Assembly: GCA_964247055.1 (NCBI GenBank)
Contig: OZ176056.1
Location: 4,960,001-5,024,000 of the forward strand
From: Paragordius varius
Lineage: Eukaryota; Nematomorpha
Reading direction: 5' to 3'
DNA length: 64,000 nucleotides
How positions within the stretch are numbered: position 1 is the stretch's first letter; each line of letters begins with the position of its first letter. A program made the translations under genes and the position numbers. The notes beneath the pieces were generated by a model that was given only the letters and a program-made list of their open reading frames with translations, searched no databases and was not told where the DNA came from. Shown one piece after another: positions 37,301-45,041 of this stretch.

Positions 37301-40300
37301 GACTGATAGTCTTCTTGTACAAATATTATTTTTATAGCACCTAATATAGTAGAGGCGCGTTTTTAATAGATATACTATATAGCAAAAAGGGATTACATCT
37401 TATATTTAACAAAATTTTGGACAAATATTTTTAATATATTAACCTGCTGCAATGATTCCTTTATTATTATTATTATATATAAATGTTATAGATAAATTTT
37501 TAAAACAAAATATTTTATAAACTAACCTGCAGGGACCTCTAAAAATTAACATCAATTCGTTTATATCCACATTTTTTAATAATATCATATTAGTAATAAT
37601 TATAATTTTAGTGTTAGCTTTAAAATCGTCGGTCACAATTATCCATAAAATTATGCTGCTAAAGTATTCAATATTACAATCTATGATAGGAGAAAGTAAC
37701 TTATAGGACTAATATGATAAAATCAAATAGAAAAATCCCATGTTTGGATAATGCCAATGATTGGCATTGTAGACTTATGGCTTATTACCTTTAATCAATT
37801 AATTATGAGATCACTTAAAGATTTTAATTTCTACTCTAACAATCCCAAATACGTATCCATTTTAATGGTTGCTTATTTCACAATATAGTTAGGCAATTTA
37901 CAACACAGTAGTGTCTGGTAAAAAACAACGTTACGAATTGCCCAACTATAGTGACAACCATTTAAATATATACTGTAATTTAATTTGTATATTTATTAAA
38001 CTTATCTATACTTATTATCAAAACAAGCTTGGCATGATAAAAATTATAAAAATAATTGCGACCAAGATTAATCTTGGTTCAAAGCAAGCGTTCGATTTTA
38101 TATAGCATTCTATTTATTTGCGTGGAGTTATTAACTTCTATTCGAATTTGTCCAATAAAAAATAATTTGCAATATGTTTCCATGCACAATATGACTTTCT
38201 ATAAATAACAACCGAAACCTCATGCCTAAGTCCAAAATTATATATAAAATAATGATTTTTTTGTATAAGTTATGAAATGACTTAAGAATATAAATAGATA
38301 TGCTTTTTGATACATAAAATTTTAATAGATAACAATAATATTTACTGTAGTTATGATACGATGCATTTTCCCACTATGATTATATTAAAATAATACCTGA
38401 GGTTTTTTGATACGCTTTGAAGGGCCTAAAAAAGAGAGATTAGGTTCAGATACTTTGTTGTGAAATTTCATTAGTCTCGTTATTGTGATGCACTAAATAT
38501 CATAAAGATTATTATAATATCAACACTAAGTTCAGAAAAATAATTAACGAAATGAAAATCAATTATGTGTACACATATTAAAATTTTTTATCAAATGTTG
38601 ATTAATGGACCTATAAATTGTTATTTTGTTTGTAAAAAATAAATTTTAGTCCCTGCGAAATAAGACCATGAATACATGTTTTAAGTAATTTTTTTAAAAT
38701 TGTGTTTAATAAATTAACGGTAGTTTAATAAATACACATTACCTACTTTATTATTAGCCTATTGACATTGTCGTCAGTCAATTGGTAATACACTAGCGTT
38801 AAAACAACAATCGGCCAACTTAATCAATTATTTTATAGGATTTTATATTTTTTTAATTATAGGGACATGTTGATTAAATTAATTGCCATAATCCTTTGAT
38901 TAATTAATTACATTTTTTGTAGAAATGCAATATAATACCAGGTGTAGCCATAAGTTTTTACCGGTTTAACCAAGAGAAGATGTGAGCAAAAAATGCGCCG
39001 ATAATTAATTTTATATATACCCCATTTTTTCCATCTGACATCAAACTACTATACTCCTAATTTGATTCCACCAAAAGGTAGCGTCTTATTTTATCTTTCA
39101 GTAATTATGGCGAATTTGGTGTACAAAAAAGTAGGAGGCGCGCATTGGTTGTCGTAATTCATCAGAAAAAATTTCTGTTGGTTGAAACATTTCAAAAACT
39201 AGCATCATCTATTAAAACATGTAAACGCGGGTGGAAAAAGTTTGACTATGGTGAAAGATAAGTGGCGCTTTATTAGGCCACACATCTGTAAAGACAATCA
39301 AGATTGGATGATGATCCAACTCAAACTCAACTATTGGCAGATAAATTACATGGTAAAACTCGCTATATGGGTTCCACATAATTTAAATGAATGTCATTCC
39401 AATTGTAAAGTGACTTGTAAAATCCTGCTTTAACGTCGCGAAAACATTTTTGCACCGAGTTAGGGGAGTTATAAGAGGTGGCTTTTATATTAAATCCAAA
39501 CCAGAAAAGAATGTAACCTTTATCTTGTTTACCCTGTCCATCATGGCCAAATTGCTTCGGTAAAAAGATTTTGCTATGCGTTTTATGGGACCGGTGTTGT
39601 GTATTATTAGCATTAGCCCGTTGCAACATTAACTCAAGAAAATTTTAGCAATATAACCATGAATTAATTCAGAACGGAAAGGGCCATAAGACATGGCAAA
39701 GTAGTCCAGGTAAGATGCTCCGATTCACACAGCAAAACCAAAAAAAGATACTTAAAAATGCTTCGATGGAAATTATTTATATCTTAACTCTGTCCTGGCG
39801 CCATCCGATTGCTACCTCTTAGAATTAATGAGGCACTTACGTGCAAATTTCGAAGACGTTTAAAAAGTGGTTATGGTTTTTCGCAAAAGAAAATCATTTT
39901 TTGGGTAGAACCCGATGAACAGTATTAATCAAATAAATAATATATTTTTTAAATTATTTTTGGACCAAACAACCGGTAAAAATGACTAGACCTGGTATAT
40001 ATATTAATTTGTTAATTTAACTCAAATTAGATCCAAACGACTAAAATATTAGCTTGTTACATCATATTTTTTATCACCTTTTGAAGCTTCGTTATATATT
40101 AAATTTTCTAAATGTCTTAAATTGCACTCTATTACATATTTTTTTCTCATTGATAAGTATAACCCAGTAATAGTTTAATTAATAATAAAATTCTTACCAT
40201 GAATTAGAATAAAAAAATCATTATTTTCCTTGATTCCTATGATTTTGTATGATATTAGTTACTTGGATCAGTGATAATACTATTTATTAAAGATTGTGTT

Positions 40301-40509
40301 GCATTTATGATATCGACATTATTGAAATTTCCTATAATTTACATTATAATTAAAACTAATTGTATAAGTATGCCCGAGTTGAAATTGGAATAGATACATG
40401 AGTATGATGGCTATCATAGCTAAATTTAATAAAAATATCGTAAATAACGTTTTGTAAGTTCAAATGTTTAAATTTATATGAACCTTACTTTTATTTTTGT
40501 GAAAGCTGA
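27768..40509 (-). CDS. Micro-exon gene, at least 24 exons
   Basis: A minus-strand gene assembled from splice-site reading. Of 24 exons, 21 are 12-39 nt, one is 117, one 153, and the last is 182 to its stop. Each internal exon is a multiple of 3 and each junction is phase 1, so any exon could be skipped without breaking the frame. Donors are mostly GTAAG/GTATG/GTAAA-like; acceptors are TAG, CAG or AAG. The inferred product is about 290 residues plus a missing N-terminus. It runs: a basic/polar stretch, a Gly/Ala/Val-rich hydrophobic stretch, an acidic linker with Lys clusters, seven-residue coiled-coil-like units, and a C-terminus with three Cys and three Trp. I recognise no known family. Micro-exon genes with symmetric exons are known from schistosomes (MEGs) and phase-2 analogues from aphids (bicycle genes), but neither matches by sequence. 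The start exon was not found. Two mariners and a foldback element lie in introns. Confidence 0.75.
29326..29337 (-). CDS. Micro-exon 23 (12 nt)
   Basis: Reads V-FGE; acceptor TTAATTTAAG, donor GAAG|GTAATA. At 12 nt it is among the weakest calls, but phase and donor fit. Confidence 0.45.
29772..29792 (-). CDS. Micro-exon 22 (21 nt)
   Basis: Reads A-SDINIV; acceptor GCTATTTTAG, donor TTG|GTATAT. The intron to exon 21 is 31 nt. Confidence 0.65.
29824..29844 (-). CDS. Micro-exon 21 (21 nt)
   Basis: Reads D-GVRQTT; acceptor GCATATTAG, donor CCG|GTATAT. Confidence 0.65.
30042..31088 (+). mobile_element. Mariner transposon, degraded, in an intron
   Basis: About 1.05 kb. The left end CCAAATGTAGTCATAAGTTA resembles the TIR of the copy at 38938. 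Transposase fragments on the plus strand: RLILLHDNAPSHTTKRV (the second catalytic Asp, HDNA block), then NYPDLA, AKESFENFEDVRKW and IHILPVRWGKCVKAY, the standard mariner C-terminal order. Frame breaks are numerous. It lies in the intron between micro-exons 20 and 21. Confidence 0.8.
31288..31331. repeat. (TA)n microsatellite
   Basis: An uninterrupted AT dinucleotide run of about 44 bp, just inside the intron downstream of micro-exon 20. A similar, shorter run lies at 32014-32035. Confidence 0.9.
31339..31359 (-). CDS. Micro-exon 20 (21 nt)
   Basis: Reads D-FEQTLS; acceptor TTTATAAAAG, donor CAG|GTAGAT. The intron to exon 19 is 27 nt. The downstream intron opens with a (TA)n tract and holds a mariner. 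Confidence 0.75.
31387..31407 (-). CDS. Micro-exon 19 (21 nt)
   Basis: Reads D-LDNTLE; acceptor AGATTTCTGCAG, donor GAAG|GTATGA. The intron to exon 18 is 30 nt. Confidence 0.75.
31438..31458 (-). CDS. Micro-exon 18 (21 nt)
   Basis: Reads R-LKTMIE; acceptor AAAAATTTAG, donor GAAG|GTATAA. The intron to exon 17 is 25 nt. Confidence 0.75.
31484..31516 (-). CDS. Micro-exon 17 (33 nt)
   Basis: Reads D-FIENFQTEIS; acceptor TAACCTATAG, donor A|GTAAAA. The intron to exon 16 is 33 nt. Confidence 0.65.
31550..31564 (-). CDS. Micro-exon 16 (15 nt)
   Basis: Reads T-LSKS; acceptor ATATATATAG, donor CTG|GTAAAC. Confidence 0.6.
31707..31721 (-). CDS. Micro-exon 15 (15 nt)
   Basis: Reads D-EGFL; acceptor CCCTATTGAAG, donor A|GTAATT. 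The intron to exon 14 is 37 nt. Confidence 0.5.
   Translation of the reverse strand: MKDS
31759..31776 (-). CDS. Micro-exon 14 (18 nt)
   Basis: Reads A-ISGIS; acceptor TTATATAG, donor CAG|GTATAA. The intron to exon 13 is 33 nt. Confidence 0.65.
31810..31830 (-). CDS. Micro-exon 13 (21 nt)
   Basis: Reads A-SESLTE; acceptor ATCCATAAAG, donor GAAG|GTAAAC. Confidence 0.7.
31983..32003 (-). CDS. Micro-exon 12 (21 nt)
   Basis: Reads S-AKTIQT; acceptor ATACATAG, donor CAG|GTAACC. Confidence 0.65.
32978..32998 (-). CDS. Micro-exon 11 (21 nt)
   Basis: Reads V-KKAISD; acceptor GAACGATAG, donor T|GTAAGT, the best donor in the gene. The intron to exon 10 is 88 nt. Confidence 0.65.
33087..33110 (-). 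CDS. Micro-exon 10 (24 nt)
   Basis: Reads A-RNMVESQ; the acceptor TATTTTTCACATTAG is strong; donor CAAG|GTATAT. Confidence 0.65.
33556..33708 (-). CDS. Exon 9 (153 nt), acidic/basic linker
   Basis: Reads E-PQPSTSAKRTLDEIEG and onward to YDEETISE; phase 1-1. It contains VKKIKTEE, which fits a basic cluster and the psi-K-x-E sumoylation pattern, suggesting but not proving a nuclear or cytoplasmic site. Acceptor TCATTTAG, donor GAAG|GTATGT. Confidence 0.8.
34435..34551 (-). CDS. Exon 8 (117 nt), Gly/Ala/Ser-rich then acidic
   Basis: Reads I-GEGSSAVAGTSIGVETAE and onward through a Gln/Glu-rich part to RPLTTQN; phase 1-1. The acceptor TTTTTCTAG is strong; donor AATG|GTACTT. It closes the hydrophobic stretch begun by exons 4-7. 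Confidence 0.75.
35144..35170 (-). CDS. Micro-exon 7 (27 nt)
   Basis: Reads V-PTVIGVVT; acceptor AATTTAG, donor A|GTAAAT. The intron to exon 6 is 101 nt. Confidence 0.6.
35272..35283 (-). CDS. Micro-exon 6 (12 nt)
   Basis: Reads G-AVA; acceptor ACATTATAAG, donor CAG|GTATGG. Confidence 0.6.
36338..36921. mobile_element. Foldback element FB1, copy a
   Basis: Ends are inverted: TACCATTTGCACTTCAAGAG on the left, CTTGCAAATGGTATA on the right. Each end is built from repeats of a roughly 21-bp word (TTCAAGTTGGTCCTTGAAC and its complement). The AT-rich core is shared with the copies at 51088, 55962 and 48923. No protein is encoded. It lies in the intron between micro-exons 5 and 6. Confidence 0.75.
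37444..37458 (-). CDS. Micro-exon 5 (15 nt)
   Basis: Reads G-IIAA; donor CAG|GTTAAT, acceptor AATAAAG without a good pyrimidine tract. The intron to the preceding exon is 68 nt. Confidence 0.5.
37527..37538 (-). CDS. Micro-exon 4 (12 nt)
   Basis: Reads E-VPA; acceptor GTTAATTTTTAG, donor CAG|GTTAGT. Start of the hydrophobic stretch. Confidence 0.6.
38397..38414 (-). CDS. Micro-exon 3 (18 nt)
   Basis: Reads A-YQKTS using acceptor CTTCAAAG; donor CAG|GTATTA. A stronger-looking acceptor, CTCTCTTTTTTAG, 11 nt upstream would give a 29-nt exon that breaks the phase, so the inner acceptor is preferred. Confidence 0.5.
38938..39995 (+). mobile_element. Mariner transposon, degraded, in an intron
   Basis: Inverted ends: left CCAGGTGTAGCCATAAGTTT, right (reverse complement) CCAGGTCTAGTCATTTTTAC, both bounded by TA, the mariner target duplication. 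The transposase is decayed; VPHNLNECHS matches the WVPHELNE block of mariners. It lies in the intron between micro-exons 2 and 3. Confidence 0.8.
40198..40236 (-). CDS. Micro-exon 2 (39 nt)
   Basis: Reads R-IKENNDFFILIH; acceptor AATCATAG, donor ATG|GTAAGA. The other two frames contain stops. Confidence 0.6.
40489..40509 (-). CDS. Micro-exon 1 (21 nt), most upstream found
   Basis: Reads x-SFHKNK in phase 1-1; acceptor TTGTTTTTCGAG, donor GTAAGG. The exon that precedes it was not found. Confidence 0.5.
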
Positions 40510-40937
40510 CTCGAAAAACAACTCAACATGGGTAATTTGTATTTTAACCATATCTGATTAATGAGTAAATGTACTTTTTTCTCTCCATCACTAGATATTT
40601 TAAAATAGGAAATTTCGTTTAGTATCTTGTACTTACTCTTAAATATATGTATCGATATTATGTTTTTGTTAAATGTTTACAGCAGATATCCCTAAATTTT
40701 TATATTCCAAATTAGGCGATATATATAAAAATTCAGGATATTATTAACTGTTTTAATAAAATAATGTAAAATAGGCTTCTGTGAATTAATACAAAAAAAT
40801 ACAAGATCAGACTTATCGGATGCTGACATTATAAAATTGACGGGCAGAATATAAATTTGGTCTGAAAGGCTGTGCATCATATAATACGGATAAGTTTTTG
40901 ATAGAGCTTTATTTGTATCTATATATTAATAATATAA

Positions 40938-42245
40938 CATTTCCCAGTCAAAATAAACGTTTTCCCAGTCAATCATAACATTTTCCCAGTCAATCGAAAC
41001 GTTTTCCCAGTCAATCGAAACATTTTCCCAGTCAATAAAAACATTTTCCCAATCAATAAAAACGTTTTCCCAGTCTATAAAAACGGTTTTATCTTTGATG
41101 ATAAATATCAAAACAAGAATATAAAAACAACTTTTAACCATTATTAACATAATATTAGGATATTATTTTTTATAAAAACACAATCATTGAATAACAATTT
41201 TTCCAAGTATATTCCAGTGCACAATCATTAATAACTTATTCTTTAAAAGTTATATAGATAATATTTTTTATTTTATCGATGGTTCGCATAAATATTTGCG
41301 GCTAACTTAAAAAATATATAGTTACGGAGGAAATAATAAAATAAATAAAAATATACCATTTTTACCTCAAAGGTCATTTAACACTTCATATTGGATCTCA
41401 AACATAAATTTTACCCTAATTTTATAATATTATCATTTGGTTCATCGGGCCTAAGGCGGCCTTTCGAGTATCTTTGTGCGGCCGCGAAAAATTTGTAAAT
41501 CTATATGCAAAAATAGCCCACAAAATCTTAGTAATATTCATATTTTTTACGCAATTATTATGAATGAGTCTATTAAATTGGTAACGAATTAAAAAAAATT
41601 GTTATATTATGTTTGTATTTTACAGTCTTATTAATCGAAAAATTATGTTAATGCCCGTATATATTTCGATTGCGGAACGGTGTGCTTGAGTTAAAAATGC
41701 GGCCCGCGAAGGCATTTAGTTGGACACCCTTGTTTTAGTCAAATATCTTTTTTATTAAATATTTTAAATCAAAAAATCTTTATCAAAAAAATTTTTCGTT
41801 TAGATATTTTTTCCAACAAAATTTTTATCGACAAACGACATATTTAAAACCGTTGTGAAGCGTTCGGCAAATAATAATGCCAACCATCGATAAAATAAAA
41901 AATATTACTTAAAAACATCTCAAATTCCAAAAATATAACTTTTAAAGAATAAGTCATTAATGATTGTGCACTGGAATATACTTGGAAAATTTGTCATTCA
42001 ATAATTGTGTTTTTATAAAAAATAATATTCTTATATTACGCTAATAATGGTTAAAAGTTGTTTTTATATTCTTGTTTTGATATTTATCATCAAAAATAAA
42101 ACCGTTGTGATTGACTGGGAAAACGTTTTTTTTTGATTGGGAAAATGTTTTTATTGACTGGGAAAATGTTTCGATTGACTGGGAAAACGTTTCGATTGAT
42201 TGGGTAAATGTTTTGATTGACTGGGAAAACGTTTTTTTGACTGGG
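40938..42245. mobile_element. Large palindrome FB2, unit 1
   Basis: Two arms of about 500 bp in inverted orientation (about 40938-41440 and 41750-42245). The outer ends are tandem arrays of a ~20-bp word, GTTTTCCCAGTCAATAAAAAC, in opposite orientation. A hAT-like element sits between the arms at 41443-41745. The frames encoding VFIDWEN repeats are a by-product of the array and not a gene. Confidence 0.75.
41443..41745. mobile_element. hAT-like MITE in the centre of FB2 unit 1
   Basis: Bounded by GGGCCTAAGGCGGCCTTTCGAG and ATGCGGCCCGCGAAGGCATT..GGACACCCTTG; these share the GCGGCCCGCGAAG core with other copies in the window. Confidence 0.5.
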
Positions 42246-42254
42246 AAATGGTAT

Positions 42255-43675
42255 ATAAAAAAACGTTTTACCAGACAATCGAAACATTTTCTCAATCAAT
42301 CGAAACGTTTTCCCATTCAATCGAAACGTTTTCCCAGTCAATCGAAACATTTTCCCAGTCAATAAACGTTTTCCAAGTCAATATAAACATTTTCCCAATC
42401 AATAAAAACGTTTTCCCAGTCAATAAAAACGGTTTTATTTTTAATGATAAATATGAAAACAAGACATAAAAATAACTTTTAACCACCATCAGCGTAATAT
42501 TAGGATATTATTTTTTATAAAACACAATTATTGAATAACAATTTTTCGAATTATATTCCTGTGCACAATTATTAATGACTTATTCTTTAGTTATATTTCT
42601 TAGAATTTGAGATATTTTTAAGATAATATTTTTTATTTTATCGATGGTTCGCATGAATATTTGCGTCTAACTTATAAAATCTATAGTTACGGATGAAATT
42701 ATAAAATTTATAGAAATATTCTATTTTTATCTCATATTGGTCATTTAACGCTTCAAAACAGTTTTTAAACATGTCAAGTTTGTCGATAAATATACTGTCG
42801 GAAAATATATGAAAAAATTTAGATATTTTAAAACATTTTATAAAAAAGGATATTTGACTAAAATAGGAATGCCCAACACAAATGGCTTCGCGGGCCGCAT
42901 TTTTAACTCAGCACGGCGTTCCATTCGAAATTACGGGCATTCATAAATAATTTATTTGATTTTAGACATAAGACTGTAAAATACAAACACAATATAGCAA
43001 TTTTTTTATTCGTTGTCAATTTAATAGAATAATTGCGTAAGAAAAATGAATTTTACTAAGATTTTGTGGGCATATTTTTCATATGGATTTCCAAATAATT
43101 CGCGGGTCGCACAAAGAATGGGCCGCGTTTGGCCACATCTGGACCAAATAATAAATATAATAAAAATTAGGGTAAAATTTATGTTGATCCAATATGAAGT
43201 GTTAAATGACCAATTGGAGATAAAATTGGAATATTTTTTTAATTTTATTATTTCATCCGTAACTATAGATTTTATAAGTTAGCCGCAAATATTCATGCGA
43301 ACCATAGATAAAATAAAAAATATTATCTTAAAAATATCTCAAATTTTATGATATATAACTAAAGAATAAGTCATTAATAATTGTGCACGGGAATATAATA
43401 CGAAAAATTGTAATTCAATAATTGTGTTTTAAAAAAAATAATATCCTAATATTACGCTGATAGTGGTTAAAAGTTATTTTTATGTCTTGTTTTGATATTT
43501 TTCATTAAAAATAAAACCGTTTTTATTAACTGGGAAAACGTTTTTATTGATTGGGAAAATGTTTTTATTGACTGGGAAAACGTTTATTGACTGGGAAAAT
43601 GTTTCGATTGACTGGGAAAACGTTTCGATTGACTGGGAAAACGTTGTTTTTTTGACTGGGAAATGGTATATGTAT
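42255..43675. mobile_element. Large palindrome FB2, unit 2
   Basis: Same organisation as unit 1 and immediately adjacent: the left arm from 42262 matches the left arm of unit 1 (AGGATATTATTTTTTATAAA, TTTTATCGATGGTTCGCAT), the right arm to about 43670 is its inverse, and a hAT-like element occupies the middle (42868-43145). The two units thus form a head-to-tail pair of palindromes. Confidence 0.75.
42868..43145. mobile_element. hAT-like MITE in the centre of FB2 unit 2
   Basis: Left ATGCCCAACACAAATGGCTT..CGGGCCGCATTT and right GGGCCGCGTTTGGCCACATC. Occupies the equivalent place to the insert of unit 1. Confidence 0.5.
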
Positions 43676-43739
43676 ACGGTTGTATTATTGTAATTGCTAG
43701 CACAAAGTTAAATCTTAATAAAATTGTTATTCTAGGACT

Positions 43740-44480
43740 ATTCCGGTATGACTAAGACAAACATGCTTGAACAATATATGTACCTAACGGGTTAGGCGAT
43801 TGTAGCTGGGCAACAATATTGGAGGGTACCAAGAATTGATTTGAAAATAAAAAGCCCGGTTTGATTTTGCCAAATTGAAACCGGATTAGCCCTTCTGATA
43901 CGGATGATGAAGGAAGCCGTTGGTAAGTGTAGTACGGTATTGATATCGAGGAAAAAATTCGGCATGTGTTTATAAATAAGTTGCAGGTGCAAAAACTTGA
44001 AAAATCTCCTGACACGTTTTACTGACTCAAGTATTGATGGTGCGCGGTAGATTTGAATACTTTATAAAACAACGCCATGAATTATGAAAGGGTGGTAGAA
44101 GATTTTGCTGTGAGTCCATAATCGCCGCAAAGCAATTGGAACTCCTAAACACTGGATACCAACACGCAATAAGCCGATGTCCTGCGTAGAAGCCTTTTCA
44201 ATCGAAATGTACGAAACCTATGGGTAAAATCGATAATATTGGAGTTAACAAAAGCTGCCGAGATAAACACCTAGCTTAACGGGTCATCGAGACGAAAGCA
44301 GTATGAGACCGGGTCGCCCGTATCAATCATCAATCGTGACGCTTGGAAATTGGTTGGCATTCCAAAACTTTAGCGATTCAAAAAAATTTAATGAAAAAAA
44401 TGGCGACGAAAAATATTTGAGATGCAGATATTCTTTTTTAAAAAATATGAAACAAGCGCCTTTAAAGCTAGGAAAGCATA
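43740..44480. other. Unidentified GC-richer stretch, perhaps decayed coding
   Basis: Base composition and interrupted open frames (for example 43752-44015 minus) suggest an old coding segment. Minus-strand phrases such as LGVPIALRRLWTHSKIFY and FGKIKPGFLFSNQF look protein-like, but no family is recognised and the frames shift repeatedly. Confidence 0.35.
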
Positions 44481-45040
44481 TTTAAATTAGGCCTAATTCA
44501 TTAAATACTTTTTATTCATATTCGAAATTCCTTATATAAAACTACCCCAACATGAAGTGTTAAATAATGTAAATTAGTATTATAATATCTAAAATTCCAT
44601 TTTTCATAAAACTTTAGCCAAAATTCTCCACCATTAAGAAAAAAAGGCAGTATTAGTAGTATTTCATTAAGACTATATCGCATTACATCAGCATTTGAAA
44701 AATGGTTATATATATAATAAAAATCGTATCTTAGTATTTCTCGCGTTTTATTTTTGTTGTTCTATCGAAAACCAAGTGCGAGGATTAAAATTATTTAATT
44801 TGAACAAATCGTTATTATAGCATGCTTATATATTTTTCCAATTTTTTCTTAAAGGTGCTTGCCATATATCCAAAAGCATTTATTTGGATCAATGTCAAAA
44901 ACCCTCATATATGTCGAAATAAAATATTTTAATATAAAAAGTTTGAAAATAGCATTGCAAATATATTTAGCAAAATATTCAAGGTCCGTCATATGGTAAT
45001 TAAAAATTTTGATTAAAAATATTAAGGATCATATAATAAA
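44480..45040. other. Spacer with a MITE end
   Basis: TATAAAACTACCCCAACATG near 44536 matches the terminus of the GGGGTAGTTTTATA family. The remainder is AT-rich without recognisable genes. Confidence 0.4.
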
Positions 45041-45041
45041 T

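Noticed and set aside
37885-37965. Short inverted repeat ATAGTTAGGCAA / TTGCCCAACTAT as an RNA hairpin
   Set aside because: A single short stem with a long loop and no other sign of an RNA gene or element ends.
40621-40700. Excellent donor GTAAGTAC on the minus strand, possible exon upstream of micro-exon 1
   Set aside because: The sequence before it has stops in all frames and no suitable acceptor; at best a non-coding first exon.
40692-40880. 62-codon minus-strand ORF with a real ATG
   Set aside because: No family, no matching donor to reach micro-exon 1, composition ordinary for random AT-rich sequence.
40926-42469. Open frames with repeated VFIDWEN or FPVNRN peptides on both strands
   Set aside because: They are translations of the ~20-bp terminal repeats of the FB2 palindromes, open in several frames at once; no gene.
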